Shown here piece after piece: positions 25,968-35,366 of a stretch of 64,000 nt of DNA; position 1 is the stretch's first letter, and each line of letters starts with the position of its first letter. Location of the stretch: NCBI RefSeq assembly GCF_028290625.1, contig NZ_JAQGJM010000034.1, forward strand, positions 1-64,000, written 5' to 3'. Source of the stretch: Devosia sp. GTDB lineage: Bacteria > Pseudomonadota > Alphaproteobacteria > Rhizobiales > Devosiaceae. The position numbers were made by a program, and so were the translations under genes. The notes below the pieces were generated by a model. It saw only the letters and a list, made by a program, of their open reading frames with translations, did no database searches and was not told the origin of the DNA.

Positions 25968-26049
25968 CTTCCCGCGGGCTTGACCCGCGGGCCTCGCACC
26001 ATACCACCGCGCTTGCTGATAGCGGCCCGCGGGTCAAGCCCGCGGGAAG
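25968..26049. repeat. Dispersed palindromic repeat, family A, copy 2
   Basis: Arms at 25968-25993 and 26024-26049 are exact reverse complements over most of their length and match the other family A copies. It lies between the EAL gene and the end of the first ABC transporter, where convergent transcription would meet. Confidence 0.8.
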
Positions 26050-26118
26050 ATCGAGTGTGGGGGCGTTTGAGTGCTTACCCCGGTTCTCCGCCTACGGCGT
26101 GGGGTGAATAGGCCCCAC

Positions 26119-27993
26119 CTACTGCGCCGCGGTATCGGTGAGATCGAGAAAACCACCGGACTGGCGCAGCCAGAGGCTGGCGTAGTGGCCGCCCTGTTTC
26201 AGCAGTTGGGCGTGGGTGCCCATTTCGACGATACGGCCCTGATCCAGCACCACCAGACGGTCCATCGAGGCGATGGTGGAGAGGCGATGGGCGATGGCGA
26301 TTACGGTCTTGCCGGTCATCAGGTTTTCGAGCTGGCTTTGGATGGCGGCTTCCACTTCGCTGTCGAGGGCGGAGGTGGCTTCGTCGAGCACCAAGATGGG
26401 CGCGTTCTTGAGCAGGACACGGGCGATGGCGACGCGCTGGCGCTGGCCGCCGGAGAGCTTGACGCCACGCTCGCCGACGGTCGCGTCATAGCCGGTGCGA
26501 CCGCGCAAGTCGGACAGGGTGGCGATGAACTCGTCGGCCTCGGCCATCTCGGCGGCACTGACCATCTCCTCCTCGCTGGCGCTGGGGCGGCCGAAGACGA
26601 TGTTGGCACGCAGGGACCGGTGCAGTAGCGAAGTATCCTGGGTGACAAGGCCGATATTGGCTCGCAGCGAGGCCTGGGTGACCTGGGAAATGTCCTGCCC
26701 GTCAATGGTGATGCGCCCGCCCTGCAGATCATAGAAGCGCAACAGCAGGTTGACGATGGTGGACTTGCCGGCGCCAGAGCGGCCGATCAAGCCGACGCGT
26801 TCGCCGGCGGCGATGGACAGATCGAGATTGTCGATGATGCCGGCGACTTTGCCGTAATGGAACGAGACGCCCTTGAAATCGATGGCCCCAGCGGTGACCT
26901 GGAGCTCGGTGGCGTTGGGGACATCGATGAGCCCGAGCGGGCGGCCGATCAATTCGGCGGAGTTCTGGGCGGTGCCGTAGTTGCGCATCAGGCCATTGAG
27001 CTGGTTCATCATGCGGCCCAACAGGTTGTAGAGGCGCAGCACGAGGCCAAGAGTGAAAGCGACGCCGCCGACGGTGATCAAACCCTGCGTCCAGAGCTGA
27101 ACCGAGAGCGCGCCGATGCCCGCGATGGCGACGCCGGACAGCATGCCCATGGCTGAACGCACGCCGACCAGGGTGCGCGCCAGCTTGGTCATGGCGGCAA
27201 TGTAGGTATCGAAGCCGCGGCGGACGAAACGGTCGTCCTCGTCGGCGACGCTGAACAGCTTGAGGGTCTGGATATTGCTGTAGCCGTCGACGATGCGGCC
27301 GGTCAGGGCCGAGGCGGCCTCGGCGCCGGCGGCGGAGCGCTTGCGCATGCGCGGAACGTAGTACCAGGCGAGGCCCGAGAACAGGATGACCCAGAGGATC
27401 ACGGCGCCGGCGAGGCGCCAGTCGAGTTGGCCGACCAGCACGATAGTGGTGAGGGTATAAATGGCGATGAACCAGACGACCTGGAGCAGCGCCACCATGA
27501 AGTCGCCTACAGCGCCGCCGCTCTGCCAAACCTTGGAGGCGATGGAGCCAGCAAAATCATTCTGGAAGAAGGCGAGGTTCTGGCGCACCACATGGGCATA
27601 GGCCTGCCAGCGCACGAGATTGTAGAAGCCCAGATTGACCGTCTGCTCTTCGACGGTCGCCGACAGCCAGGTGACGATGAAACGAACGCCGAGCACAACG
27701 ACGAGCATAATGACGAGTTCGAGGCCGGAATTGCCGATCAGGCCGGCCCAGCCATCGGCCTGGTTGGCGGCGTCGAGAATATCGACGAGGCGGCCGACAT
27801 AGTAGAACAGCGCGGCTTCGACCAGCGCCACCGCGCCGCCCAGGATCAGCAGCGCGAGGAACGGCAGCTTGGCCTGGCTGATATAGTGCCAGAAGAAGCG
27901 CGACGTCGCGAGCGGGGGTTCCAGATTGGCCGGGGTCTTGAAGGGGTCCAGCCAGGACTCGACGATGCGGTGGAGGGGGTCGAAGAGACTCAT
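26119..27993 (-). CDS. ABC half-transporter (permease-ATPase), copy 1
   Basis: 624 aa, an exporter-type half-transporter: six transmembrane helices (about 55-340) then a nucleotide-binding domain (375-600). It has Walker A GRSGAGKSTIV, signature [16 protein letters not shown], Walker [14 protein letters not shown] with catalytic Glu, and H-loop IAHRLSTIA. The start at 27993 gives MSLFDPLHRIVE. It is the last of three related genes in tandem on this strand. Partners and substrate are unknown; lipid, siderophore or drug export are all possible. Confidence 0.88.
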   Translation of the reverse strand: MSLFDPLHRIVESWLDPFKTPANLEPPLATSRFFWHYISQAKLPFLALLILGGAVALVEAALFYYVGRLVDILDAANQADGWAGLIGNSGLELVIMLVVVLGVRFIVTWLSATVEEQTVNLGFYNLVRWQAYAHVVRQNLAFFQNDFAGSIASKVWQSGGAVGDFMVALLQVVWFIAIYTLTTIVLVGQLDWRLAGAVILWVILFSGLAWYYVPRMRKRSAAGAEAASALTGRIVDGYSNIQTLKLFSVADEDDRFVRRGFDTYIAAMTKLARTLVGVRSAMGMLSGVAIAGIGALSVQLWTQGLITVGGVAFTLGLVLRLYNLLGRMMNQLNGLMRNYGTAQNSAELIGRPLGLIDVPNATELQVTAGAIDFKGVSFHYGKVAGIIDNLDLSIAAGERVGLIGRSGAGKSTIVNLLLRFYDLQGGRITIDGQDISQVTQASLRANIGLVTQDTSLLHRSLRANIVFGRPSASEEEMVSAAEMAEADEFIATLSDLRGRTGYDATVGERGVKLSGGQRQRVAIARVLLKNAPILVLDEATSALDSEVEAAIQSQLENLMTGKTVIAIAHRLSTIASMDRLVVLDQGRIVEMGTHAQLLKQGGHYASLWLRQSGGFLDLTDTAAQ

Positions 27994-28086
27994 TGGACAT
28001 CCGGAGCTGTGCGGTGGCGATTGTGGTTCCGACGCAGGTCGCGGTCCAGTCGTTCTTAGGTATCCCAGGTTAATTCGCAGAAAGGT

Positions 28087-28123
28087 CAGCGCGGGGGCGG
28101 CTGATGTCGCCGTCCCCGCGCTG
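28087..28123 (-). terminator. Strong hairpin after ABC transporter copy 2
   Basis: Fifteen-base-pair stem (28087-28101 with 28109-28123, one G-T pair) and seven-base loop, starting 6 bases past the stop of copy 2. The following T run on the minus strand is short, so it may act as an attenuator or 3' stabiliser rather than a full terminator. Confidence 0.6.
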
Positions 28124-28128
28124 GGCAA

Positions 28129-29991
28129 TTATTGCGCTGCGACGGTATCCAGATCGAGGAAACCACCCGACTGGCGTTCCCACAGGTGGGCGTAGTGCCC
28201 GCCCGAGGCGAGGAGTTGGGCATGGGTGCCCTCCTCCACGATGCGGCCCTGCTCCAGCACCACCAGGCGATCCATGGCGGCGATGGTGGACAGGCGGTGG
28301 GCGATGGCGATCACCGTCTTGCCCTGCATCAGCGTCGTGAGCTGCTCCTGGATCGCCGCTTCCACCTCGCTGTCGAGGGCGGAGGTGGCTTCGTCGAGCA
28401 CCAGGATCGGGGCATTCTTGAGCAGAACGCGGGCGATGGCGACACGCTGGCGCTGGCCGCCCGACAGCTTGACCCCACGCTCGCCCACATGAGCGTCGTA
28501 GCCGGTGAAGCCCTTGGGATCGGTCAAAGCCAGGATGACGTCATGCACCTTGGCCTGTTCGGCGGCCCGGATCATCTCCTCGTCGGTCGCGGTCTGGCGG
28601 CCATATTTGAGATTTTCCCGGATCGAGCGATGCAGCAGGGACGTGTCCTGGCTGACGAGGCCGATGGCCGCGCGGACGCTTTCCTGGGTGACGTTGCGCA
28701 CGTCCTGTCCGTCGATGCGGATGCCGCCGTCCTGCACGTCGAACATGCGCAGGGCCAGGTTCACCAGCGTCGACTTGCCGGAGCCGGAGCGGCCGACAAG
28801 GCCGATCTTTTCGCCCGCCGCCACCGTCAGGTCGAAGTTGTCGATGACGCTGCCTTGCTTGCCACGCCAGTAATTGAAGCTGACATTGTCATAAACCAGC
28901 TCGCCCTTGGTCACGACCATGGGCTTGGCATCGGGGATATCGAGCATGGTCAGCGGCTGGGCGATGGTATCCATCGAGTCGCGGATGGTGCCGATCTGGC
29001 GGAAGATGTTGGAGCCGATTTCCAAAATCCAGCCGCTCATGTTCATGATCTGCAGCGCGAACGGGATTGCCGTGGCAACGGCCGCCGCAGCCAGGATGCC
29101 ATTGTTCCAACCTGCCAAAGCCAGCCAGGTGATCGAGACCACCAGACCTGCGTTCAGCATGAACAGGATCGACCACATGTAGGTGAAGACCCGCATCAGC
29201 TTGCGGAACGACACTGTGTGCTCGGTGATCGAGTCCGACACGTAGACGTCTTCGTGCTCGCCAGTGGAGAAGGTCTTGAGCGTCTGGATATTGGTGTAGC
29301 TGTCGACGATCCGGCCAGTCATCACTGATTTGCTCTCCGACATTTCCTCGGAATAGCGGGCAATCAGCGGCATGGTGATGGAAAACAGGATCGCATAGAG
29401 CAGCAACCACACCGCGATGGGCACCAGCAGCACCAGATCGAGCTGGGCCAGCACGACGACCGCGACGACCACGAAGATCAGCGCGTACCAGGCCGCATCG
29501 ATGGCCAGGTTCACCCCGGTTTCGATAGCGTCGCCGGCCTGCATGATCTTGTTGGCGATGCGTCCGGCAAAGTCGTTCTGGAAGAAGGTCCAGCTCTGGC
29601 GGATGACGTGGTAGTGGCTTTGCCAGCGCACCAGATTGACCAGGCTCGGGACGATGGCATGGTTACGAACCAACGTGTCCAGCATGAAGGTCGAGGGGCG
29701 AACGAGCACCACGACGACGATCATCCAGAGCAGCGTATGGCCGTGGACATTGAAGATTTCGCCCGGCGCGGTGGTGGCCAGCATGCCGACCACGAGGCCG
29801 ACAAAGACTGGCATCAGGGCATCGGCGATGGAGCCGATGGCGACGAGGACCATGCGGATCAGGAAAGCTGTCCGGAACTGGCCGATGAAGTATTTGACGA
29901 ATGGCGTGAGGCCCATTGGCGGCTGCCGGTTTTTGGCGAGCGCTACGGGCGAATAGAGACGGTCGAAGAACGTGATGACGCGGTTGAACAT
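28129..29991 (-). CDS. ABC half-transporter (permease-ATPase), copy 2
   Basis: 620 aa with a six-helix membrane domain (about 35-330) and an ATPase domain with Walker [39 protein letters not shown] and IAHRLSTIA. It begins [20 protein letters not shown]. All catalytic residues are intact, so it could work as a homodimer or pair with a neighbour. A hairpin follows the stop, and a 24-codon small reading frame with a strong ribosome binding site precedes it by 50 bp. Confidence 0.88.
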   Translation of the reverse strand: MFNRVITFFDRLYSPVALAKNRQPPMGLTPFVKYFIGQFRTAFLIRMVLVAIGSIADALMPVFVGLVVGMLATTAPGEIFNVHGHTLLWMIVVVVLVRPSTFMLDTLVRNHAIVPSLVNLVRWQSHYHVIRQSWTFFQNDFAGRIANKIMQAGDAIETGVNLAIDAAWYALIFVVVAVVVLAQLDLVLLVPIAVWLLLYAILFSITMPLIARYSEEMSESKSVMTGRIVDSYTNIQTLKTFSTGEHEDVYVSDSITEHTVSFRKLMRVFTYMWSILFMLNAGLVVSITWLALAGWNNGILAAAAVATAIPFALQIMNMSGWILEIGSNIFRQIGTIRDSMDTIAQPLTMLDIPDAKPMVVTKGELVYDNVSFNYWRGKQGSVIDNFDLTVAAGEKIGLVGRSGSGKSTLVNLALRMFDVQDGGIRIDGQDVRNVTQESVRAAIGLVSQDTSLLHRSIRENLKYGRQTATDEEMIRAAEQAKVHDVILALTDPKGFTGYDAHVGERGVKLSGGQRQRVAIARVLLKNAPILVLDEATSALDSEVEAAIQEQLTTLMQGKTVIAIAHRLSTIAAMDRLVVLEQGRIVEEGTHAQLLASGGHYAHLWERQSGGFLDLDTVAAQ

Positions 29992-30041
29992 TTTTAGCTC
30001 GTTATTGTGAGCCGCGCCTGACTGAGGTTTCTGGGCTCAGA

Positions 30042-30116
30042 TCAGGGTCGGTATCGGTCCATGGGTTTGCGGAAGAGCTGCAGGACAGCGGCGTTATCGG
30101 TTCCGGGATGGTTCAT
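30042..30116 (-). CDS. Putative 24-residue leader peptide before ABC copy 2
   Basis: Encodes MNHPGTDNAAVLQLFRKPMD followed by RYRP, with an AAGGAG ribosome binding site 7 bases before the ATG. It ends 50 bp before the ABC transporter start on the same strand. No family is recognised and it has no signal or membrane segment. It could be a translated leader that tunes the transporter, or simply a small unknown protein. Confidence 0.4.
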   Translation of the reverse strand: MNHPGTDNAAVLQLFRKPMDRYRP

Positions 30117-30183
30117 TTGAGACTCCTTGGTTGGGTTGGTTTCTAAGGCAGTTAGGTACGGTGATATCACATCACCGGGCTGC

Positions 30184-30257
30184 CCCGGACCTGGTCCGGG
30201 GGTCACTATTCCCGCCGGCGAGGCGGCGAGAGGCCCGCGGATCAAGTCCGCGGGAAG
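30184..30257. repeat. Dispersed palindromic repeat, family A, copy 3 (left arm degenerate)
   Basis: The right arm (30232-30257) matches the family exactly, with the GATCAAGT core. The left arm (about 30184-30204) is a diverged CCGGACCTGGTCCGG form. It sits between the small reading frame and ABC copy 3, in a 193-base gap with no other gene. Confidence 0.65.
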
Positions 30258-30309
30258 GTTGAGTGTGGAGCGCATTTCGCGAACAACACGTCTCATTGTG
30301 TATCACCCC

Positions 30310-32172
30310 TCATTGCGCGGCGTCCTCGACCTGGTCGGCGTCGATGAAGCCGCCGGATTGGCGGTTCCACAGGCTGGCATAGACGCCACCGAGATCGAGC
30401 AGTTGGGCGTGGGTGCCCTGCTCGATGATGGTGCCGCCGTCGATCACCACCAGGCGGTCCATCATGGCGATGGTGGACAGGCGGTGGGCGATGGCGATGA
30501 CCGTCTTGTTGGCCATCAGCAATTGAAGCTGGCTCTGGATCGCGGCCTCCACCTCACTATCGAGCGCGGAGGTCGCTTCGTCCAGCACCAGGATAGGCGC
30601 GTTCTTGAGCAGAACGCGGGCGATGGCGATGCGCTGGCGCTGACCGCCCGAGAGCTTGACGCCGCGCTCGCCCACATGGGCGTCGAGGCCCGCGCGACCC
30701 TTGAAGTCGCTGAGGGTTTCGATGAAGAGCGAGGCTTCGGCCTGCTCGGCGGCGTGGTGGATATCGGCTTCGGTCGCGTCGGGGCGGCCATAGGCGATAT
30801 TGTCACGGACCGAGCGATGCAGCAGGGAGGTATCCTGCGTCACCACGCCGATATTGGCGCGCAACGAGTCTTGCGTGACGGTGGCGATGTCCTTGCCATC
30901 GATCAAGATGCGGCCGGACTCGCGGTCGTAGAAGCGCAGCAGCAGGTTGACGATGGTGGACTTGCCGGCGCCGGAGCGGCCGACGAGGCCGATCTTTTCG
31001 CCCGGCTTGATGTGCAGGTTCAGCCCCTCGATGACGCCACTAGCCTTGCCGTAATGGAAGGCGACGTCCTCGAAGGCGATATCGCCCTTGACCGTGCCGA
31101 TGGGCTGCGCACCCTTCTGGTCGGAGACGACGCGCGGCAGCGAGAACGAGGAAATGCCGTCGCGAACCGTGCCGATATTTTCGAACAAAGCGGACATTTC
31201 CCACATCACCCACTGGCTCATGCCCTGGAAGCGCATGACCAGACCCAGCGACACGGCGAGCGCGCCCGGGGACATGGCATTGTTGAGCCATAGCCAGATG
31301 CCGACGCCGCCGACCGAGGCCAGCAGCAAAGCATTGGACCAGATCACCAGCATGTTGAGCACGGTGAACATGCGCATCTGCCGGTAGACGGTCTGCAGGA
31401 ACTCGTCCATCGCCTCGCGGGCGTAGCTCTCCTCCCGGTTGGAATGGGAGAACAGCTTGACCGTCGCGATATTGGTATAGCTATCGACGATGCGGCCGGT
31501 CATCGAGGAACGCGCATCGGCCTGGGCTTGGGAAATCTTGCCCATGCGCGGGATGAAGTAGCGCATCATCGACACATAGGCGACGAGCCAGACCAGGAAG
31601 GGCACGGCCAGACGCCAGTCGGTGGCAGCGGCCAGCACGACGGCGCCGGTGAAATAGACGACGACATAGACCAGCATGTCGAGGATCTTCATTACCACTT
31701 CGCGCACGGCGAGCGAGGTCTGCATCAGCTTGGCGCCGATGCGGCCGGCGAATTCGTCCTGGAAATAGCTCATCGACTGGCGAATGAGGTAGCGATGGCT
31801 CATCCAGCGGATGCGCTGGGGGAAATTGCCCAGCAGCGTCTGGTTCATGGTCATGGTGCTGATCAGCGCTAGGCCGGGCAGCACAATAGCGATGAAAGCG
31901 CCCATAAGCGCGAGCTTCCAGCCATCGGTGGCAAGGAAGGTGGTTTTGTCGGCGGCGGCAAGCCAATTGACGACGTCGCCGATGAAACCGAACAGCGTGA
32001 TTTCGCCGGCGGCGATCAGGCCCGCGGTGACAGCCATCAAGGCCAGCCACTTCTTGGCGCCGTGGCTGTAATAGAGGCAGAAAGCCAGCAGGCCCTTGGG
32101 GGGCTCGCTGGGCTCGTTGGCCGGATACGGATCGAGGCGTCGTTCAAACCAGCGCAGCATCGAAATCACCAT
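30310..32172 (-). CDS. ABC half-transporter (permease-ATPase), copy 3
   Basis: 620 aa (616 if the ATG at 32160 is used, giving MLRWFERRLDPYP). Six-helix domain (about 40-330) then ATPase domain with [41 protein letters not shown] and IAHRLSTIA. It is the first of the three tandem paralogues, followed after 193 bp by the 24-codon reading frame and copy 2. A family A repeat in that gap makes one long transcript less certain. Confidence 0.88.
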   Translation of the reverse strand: MVISMLRWFERRLDPYPANEPSEPPKGLLAFCLYYSHGAKKWLALMAVTAGLIAAGEITLFGFIGDVVNWLAAADKTTFLATDGWKLALMGAFIAIVLPGLALISTMTMNQTLLGNFPQRIRWMSHRYLIRQSMSYFQDEFAGRIGAKLMQTSLAVREVVMKILDMLVYVVVYFTGAVVLAAATDWRLAVPFLVWLVAYVSMMRYFIPRMGKISQAQADARSSMTGRIVDSYTNIATVKLFSHSNREESYAREAMDEFLQTVYRQMRMFTVLNMLVIWSNALLLASVGGVGIWLWLNNAMSPGALAVSLGLVMRFQGMSQWVMWEMSALFENIGTVRDGISSFSLPRVVSDQKGAQPIGTVKGDIAFEDVAFHYGKASGVIEGLNLHIKPGEKIGLVGRSGAGKSTIVNLLLRFYDRESGRILIDGKDIATVTQDSLRANIGVVTQDTSLLHRSVRDNIAYGRPDATEADIHHAAEQAEASLFIETLSDFKGRAGLDAHVGERGVKLSGGQRQRIAIARVLLKNAPILVLDEATSALDSEVEAAIQSQLQLLMANKTVIAIAHRLSTIAMMDRLVVIDGGTIIEQGTHAQLLDLGGVYASLWNRQSGGFIDADQVEDAAQ

Positions 32173-32483
32173 AGTTCTGGTCCCGCAGGGATCGTTGATA
32201 TGGCCACAGCTCGTACAACCTCAAGCGTGGCTGAGGTCAAGGACGAATGGACTGATGGCAAAACGACGCCGACGAGAAAATTTTGGGTACCGTTCGATAC
32301 GCACAATTGCGCAGAGGAGCGGTGTAGCGCCACCCGCAATACCCCCTCCCCAATGCCGTCCCAATTGGCGTAGAAGAATGCTCGCGCGGTCGCTAGCCGC
32401 CCAGAGTACACGATTGTGTCGAGTCTGCTGTTGCGGGCTGGCCACAATCGATTTCAAGAGTATCGATTTAAACGGACCAGTTC
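32173..32483. other. Divergent intergenic region between ABC copy 3 and pepN
   Basis: 311 bases between two divergent genes. It must hold both promoters. No RNA gene, convincing small reading frame or palindrome was seen. Confidence 0.5.
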
Positions 32484-35123
32484 ATGCGCACCGACAGCGA
32501 ACACACGATCTATCTCAAGGACTACACGCCGAGCCCCTATGCGATCGTCGCCGTCGATCTCGATTTCAGGATTACCGCCGAAAGCACGCGGGTGCGGGCG
32601 CTGCTGACGGTGGAGCCGCGCGAGGGGACCGAACCGGGCACGCCGCTGGTGCTGGACGGGAACGAGTTGACGCTGACCTCGGTGGCGATCGACGGGGCGC
32701 CGCTGATGGTGTCGTCCTATGCGGCCGATGCCGATAGCCTGACGATCGTGGAACCACCGCTGCGCCGGTTCGTGCTGGAGACTGAGGTTTCGCTAAAGCC
32801 CCAGACCAATACGCGGCTGATGGGGCTGTATCGTTCGAGCGGCACCTGGTGCACGCAGTGCGAGCCGGAAGGGTTTCGGCGGATCACCTATTATCTGGAC
32901 CGGCCGGACAATCTGGCTGTGTTCAAGGTGACGATGACGGCACCGCGCGATATCGCGCCGGTACTGTTGGCGAACGGCAACAAGATCGGCGCCGGGGATG
33001 CGGGCGACGGCATGCATTATGCGGTGTGGGAAGACCCGCATCCGAAGCCGGCTTATCTGTTCGCGCTGGTGGCGGGGGATCTGGGCTCGATCACCGACAA
33101 TTTCACCACCGCGTCGGGCCGCAAGGTCGATCTGGCGATCTATTGCGAGCACGGCAAGGAAGACCAGTGCCATTGGGCGATGGACAGCCTCAAGCGCTCG
33201 ATGAGCTGGGACGAGCGCCGGTTCGGGCGCGAGTATGATCTCGATATCTTCAACATCGTCGCCGTTTCCGATTTCAACTTCGGCGCGATGGAGAACAAGG
33301 GCCTCAATATTTTCAACGACAAGCTGGTATTCGCCAAGCCGGACACGGCGACCGATGGCGACTACGAGAATATCGAGCGCGTCATCGCGCACGAGTATTT
33401 CCACAACTGGACCGGCAATCGCATCACCTGCCGCGACTGGTTCCAGCTCTGCCTCAAGGAAGGGCTCACGGTCTATCGCGACCAGGAATTCACCAGCGAC
33501 GAGCGTTCGCGGGCGGTCAAGCGCATCTCGGACGTGCAGACTTTGCGCAGCGCGCAGTTCCCCGAGGATGGCGGGCCGCTGGCCCACCCTGCCCGGCCGG
33601 ATCAGTATCGCGAGATCAATAATTTCTACACGGCCACGGTCTACGAAAAGGGCGCCGAAATCGTGCGCATGCTGGCGACGCTGTTGGGCGAAGCGGGCTT
33701 CCGCAAGGGCATGGACCTCTATTTCGAGCGCCATGACGGACGGGCGACGACGATCGAGGCGTTCCTCGCAGTGTTCGCCGAAGCCAACCAGATTGACCTC
33801 AGCCAGTTCCAGACCTGGTATCTGCAGGCGGGCACGCCCAAGCTGACGGTCAGCGACAGCTATGACGCGGCGGCGCAGACCTATCGGCTCAAACTGGAGC
33901 AGAAGACCGAGCCGACGCCGGGCCAACCGACCAAGCAAGCTTTGGTCATGCCGATCAAGTTCGGGCTGATCGGGCCCAATGGCAGCCCGATGGGCTGGAG
34001 CAGCGTCAGCGGCAGCGATGTGCGCGACGACATGATCGTGCTGAGCGGCGACAGCGCCGAGATCGTGTTTACCGGGGTGGCCAACAGGCCAGTGCCGTCG
34101 CTGCTGCGCGGCTTTTCGGCGCCGGTCAACATGACGACGACGCTGACGCAGGAGAACCGGCTGTTCCTGGCGCGGCACGACAGCGATCCGTTTGGACGCT
34201 GGCAGGCGCTGCAGGATGTCAGCATGGCGTTGGCGGTTGGCGCGGTGAATGGCACGCCATGGGCGGACGACGCCGTCACCGCATTGCGCCAGGCGATGGC
34301 TGATACGCTGGCCAACGACAATCTGGACGATGCGTTCAAGGCGCTGGCGCTGGTGCTGCCAGGCGAAGCGCTGATCGCCCGCACGATCGGCAAGGATATC
34401 GATCCGGCCAAGATCCACGATGTGCGCGACCAGCTCAACCGTGCCGTGTTCGGGCCGCTGACCAGCCAATTGACGGTGGCCTATATCAAGCTGACGAGCG
34501 ACCTGCCCTATGTGCCCGATGCGGCAAGTTCGGGCCGTCGCGCGCTGCGCAATCGGCTGCTCGGGCTACTGGTTGCCAGCGGTGCGTCGGAAGGGCCGAA
34601 GCTGGCGGCGCAGCAATATGAGGCAGCTGCCAACATGACCGACCGATTTGCGGCGCTGGCCGTATCCGGTGCGGCCTGGACGGCAGAAGCGCCGATGTTG
34701 TTGGCCGATTTCCGCACCAAGTTCGGCGGCGATCCGCTGGTGCTGGACAAGTGGCTGAGCGTATCGGCCAGCGCGCAGGACGATGGCGTGCTGGAGCGGG
34801 TCCGGGCTATCCTGGGCGACCCCAATTTCCCCAAGAACAACCCGAACCGATTGCGGGCGCTGGTGGGGGCGTTTGCGATGAACAATCCGACGCAATTCGC
34901 GCGGCCGGACGGCGCGGGATTCCGGTTCGTGGCGGACTTCGTGGCCGATGTGGACACGCGCAATCCGCAGGTCGCAGCGCGGGTGCTGACCGGCTTCCGC
35001 ATCTGGCCGATGCTCGAACCGGTGCGCCGGGCAGCGGCAAAATCTGCCCTCACCGCGCTGCAGGCCAAGGGCCACTTGAGCCGCAACACGGCGGACATCC
35101 TGACCCGTACGCTGGCGGGTTAA
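32484..35123 (+). CDS. pepN: Aminopeptidase N (M1 family)
   Basis: 879 aa cytosolic zinc metallopeptidase that removes N-terminal residues from peptides. The substrate-anchoring GAMEN is at 267-271, and the zinc site HEYFHNW has H303, E304, H307 with the third ligand near E326 (LKEGLTVYRDQEF). The position of the motif agrees with Escherichia coli PepN (H297/E298/H301) within six residues, and CTQCEPEGFRRIT is another PepN landmark. It is full length and stands as a single gene. Confidence 0.95.
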   Translation: MRTDSEHTIYLKDYTPSPYAIVAVDLDFRITAESTRVRALLTVEPREGTEPGTPLVLDGNELTLTSVAIDGAPLMVSSYAADADSLTIVEPPLRRFVLETEVSLKPQTNTRLMGLYRSSGTWCTQCEPEGFRRITYYLDRPDNLAVFKVTMTAPRDIAPVLLANGNKIGAGDAGDGMHYAVWEDPHPKPAYLFALVAGDLGSITDNFTTASGRKVDLAIYCEHGKEDQCHWAMDSLKRSMSWDERRFGREYDLDIFNIVAVSDFNFGAMENKGLNIFNDKLVFAKPDTATDGDYENIERVIAHEYFHNWTGNRITCRDWFQLCLKEGLTVYRDQEFTSDERSRAVKRISDVQTLRSAQFPEDGGPLAHPARPDQYREINNFYTATVYEKGAEIVRMLATLLGEAGFRKGMDLYFERHDGRATTIEAFLAVFAEANQIDLSQFQTWYLQAGTPKLTVSDSYDAAAQTYRLKLEQKTEPTPGQPTKQALVMPIKFGLIGPNGSPMGWSSVSGSDVRDDMIVLSGDSAEIVFTGVANRPVPSLLRGFSAPVNMTTTLTQENRLFLARHDSDPFGRWQALQDVSMALAVGAVNGTPWADDAVTALRQAMADTLANDNLDDAFKALALVLPGEALIARTIGKDIDPAKIHDVRDQLNRAVFGPLTSQLTVAYIKLTSDLPYVPDAASSGRRALRNRLLGLLVASGASEGPKLAAQQYEAAANMTDRFAALAVSGAAWTAEAPMLLADFRTKFGGDPLVLDKWLSVSASAQDDGVLERVRAILGDPNFPKNNPNRLRALVGAFAMNNPTQFARPDGAGFRFVADFVADVDTRNPQVAARVLTGFRIWPMLEPVRRAAAKSALTALQAKGHLSRNTADILTRTLAG

Positions 35124-35366
35124 ATTCCGCCGCAGTAGCAAAATTTTTCTTTTGAGCTAAGTGATTCAAGCGACTCGCGAATTTCGCGGGCCGCCCGGAC
35201 TGTACGAAAAGCGACTCTGGACAGCGTGGGGTGGCTTGATTCATTGTTTGTTAAGGGCAAATCGGGCGGGCTGATTTCCCTGACATTCATGGAGTTTTGC
35301 ATGCGGTCGGCGGACTTGTCCGGCGTCGGCGCTGAACGATTCAGCGTTGATGAAGGAGCGGCGAAC

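Noticed and set aside
32793-34469. 558-codon frame opposite pepN
   Set aside because: Antisense shadow; pepN has complete catalytic motifs.
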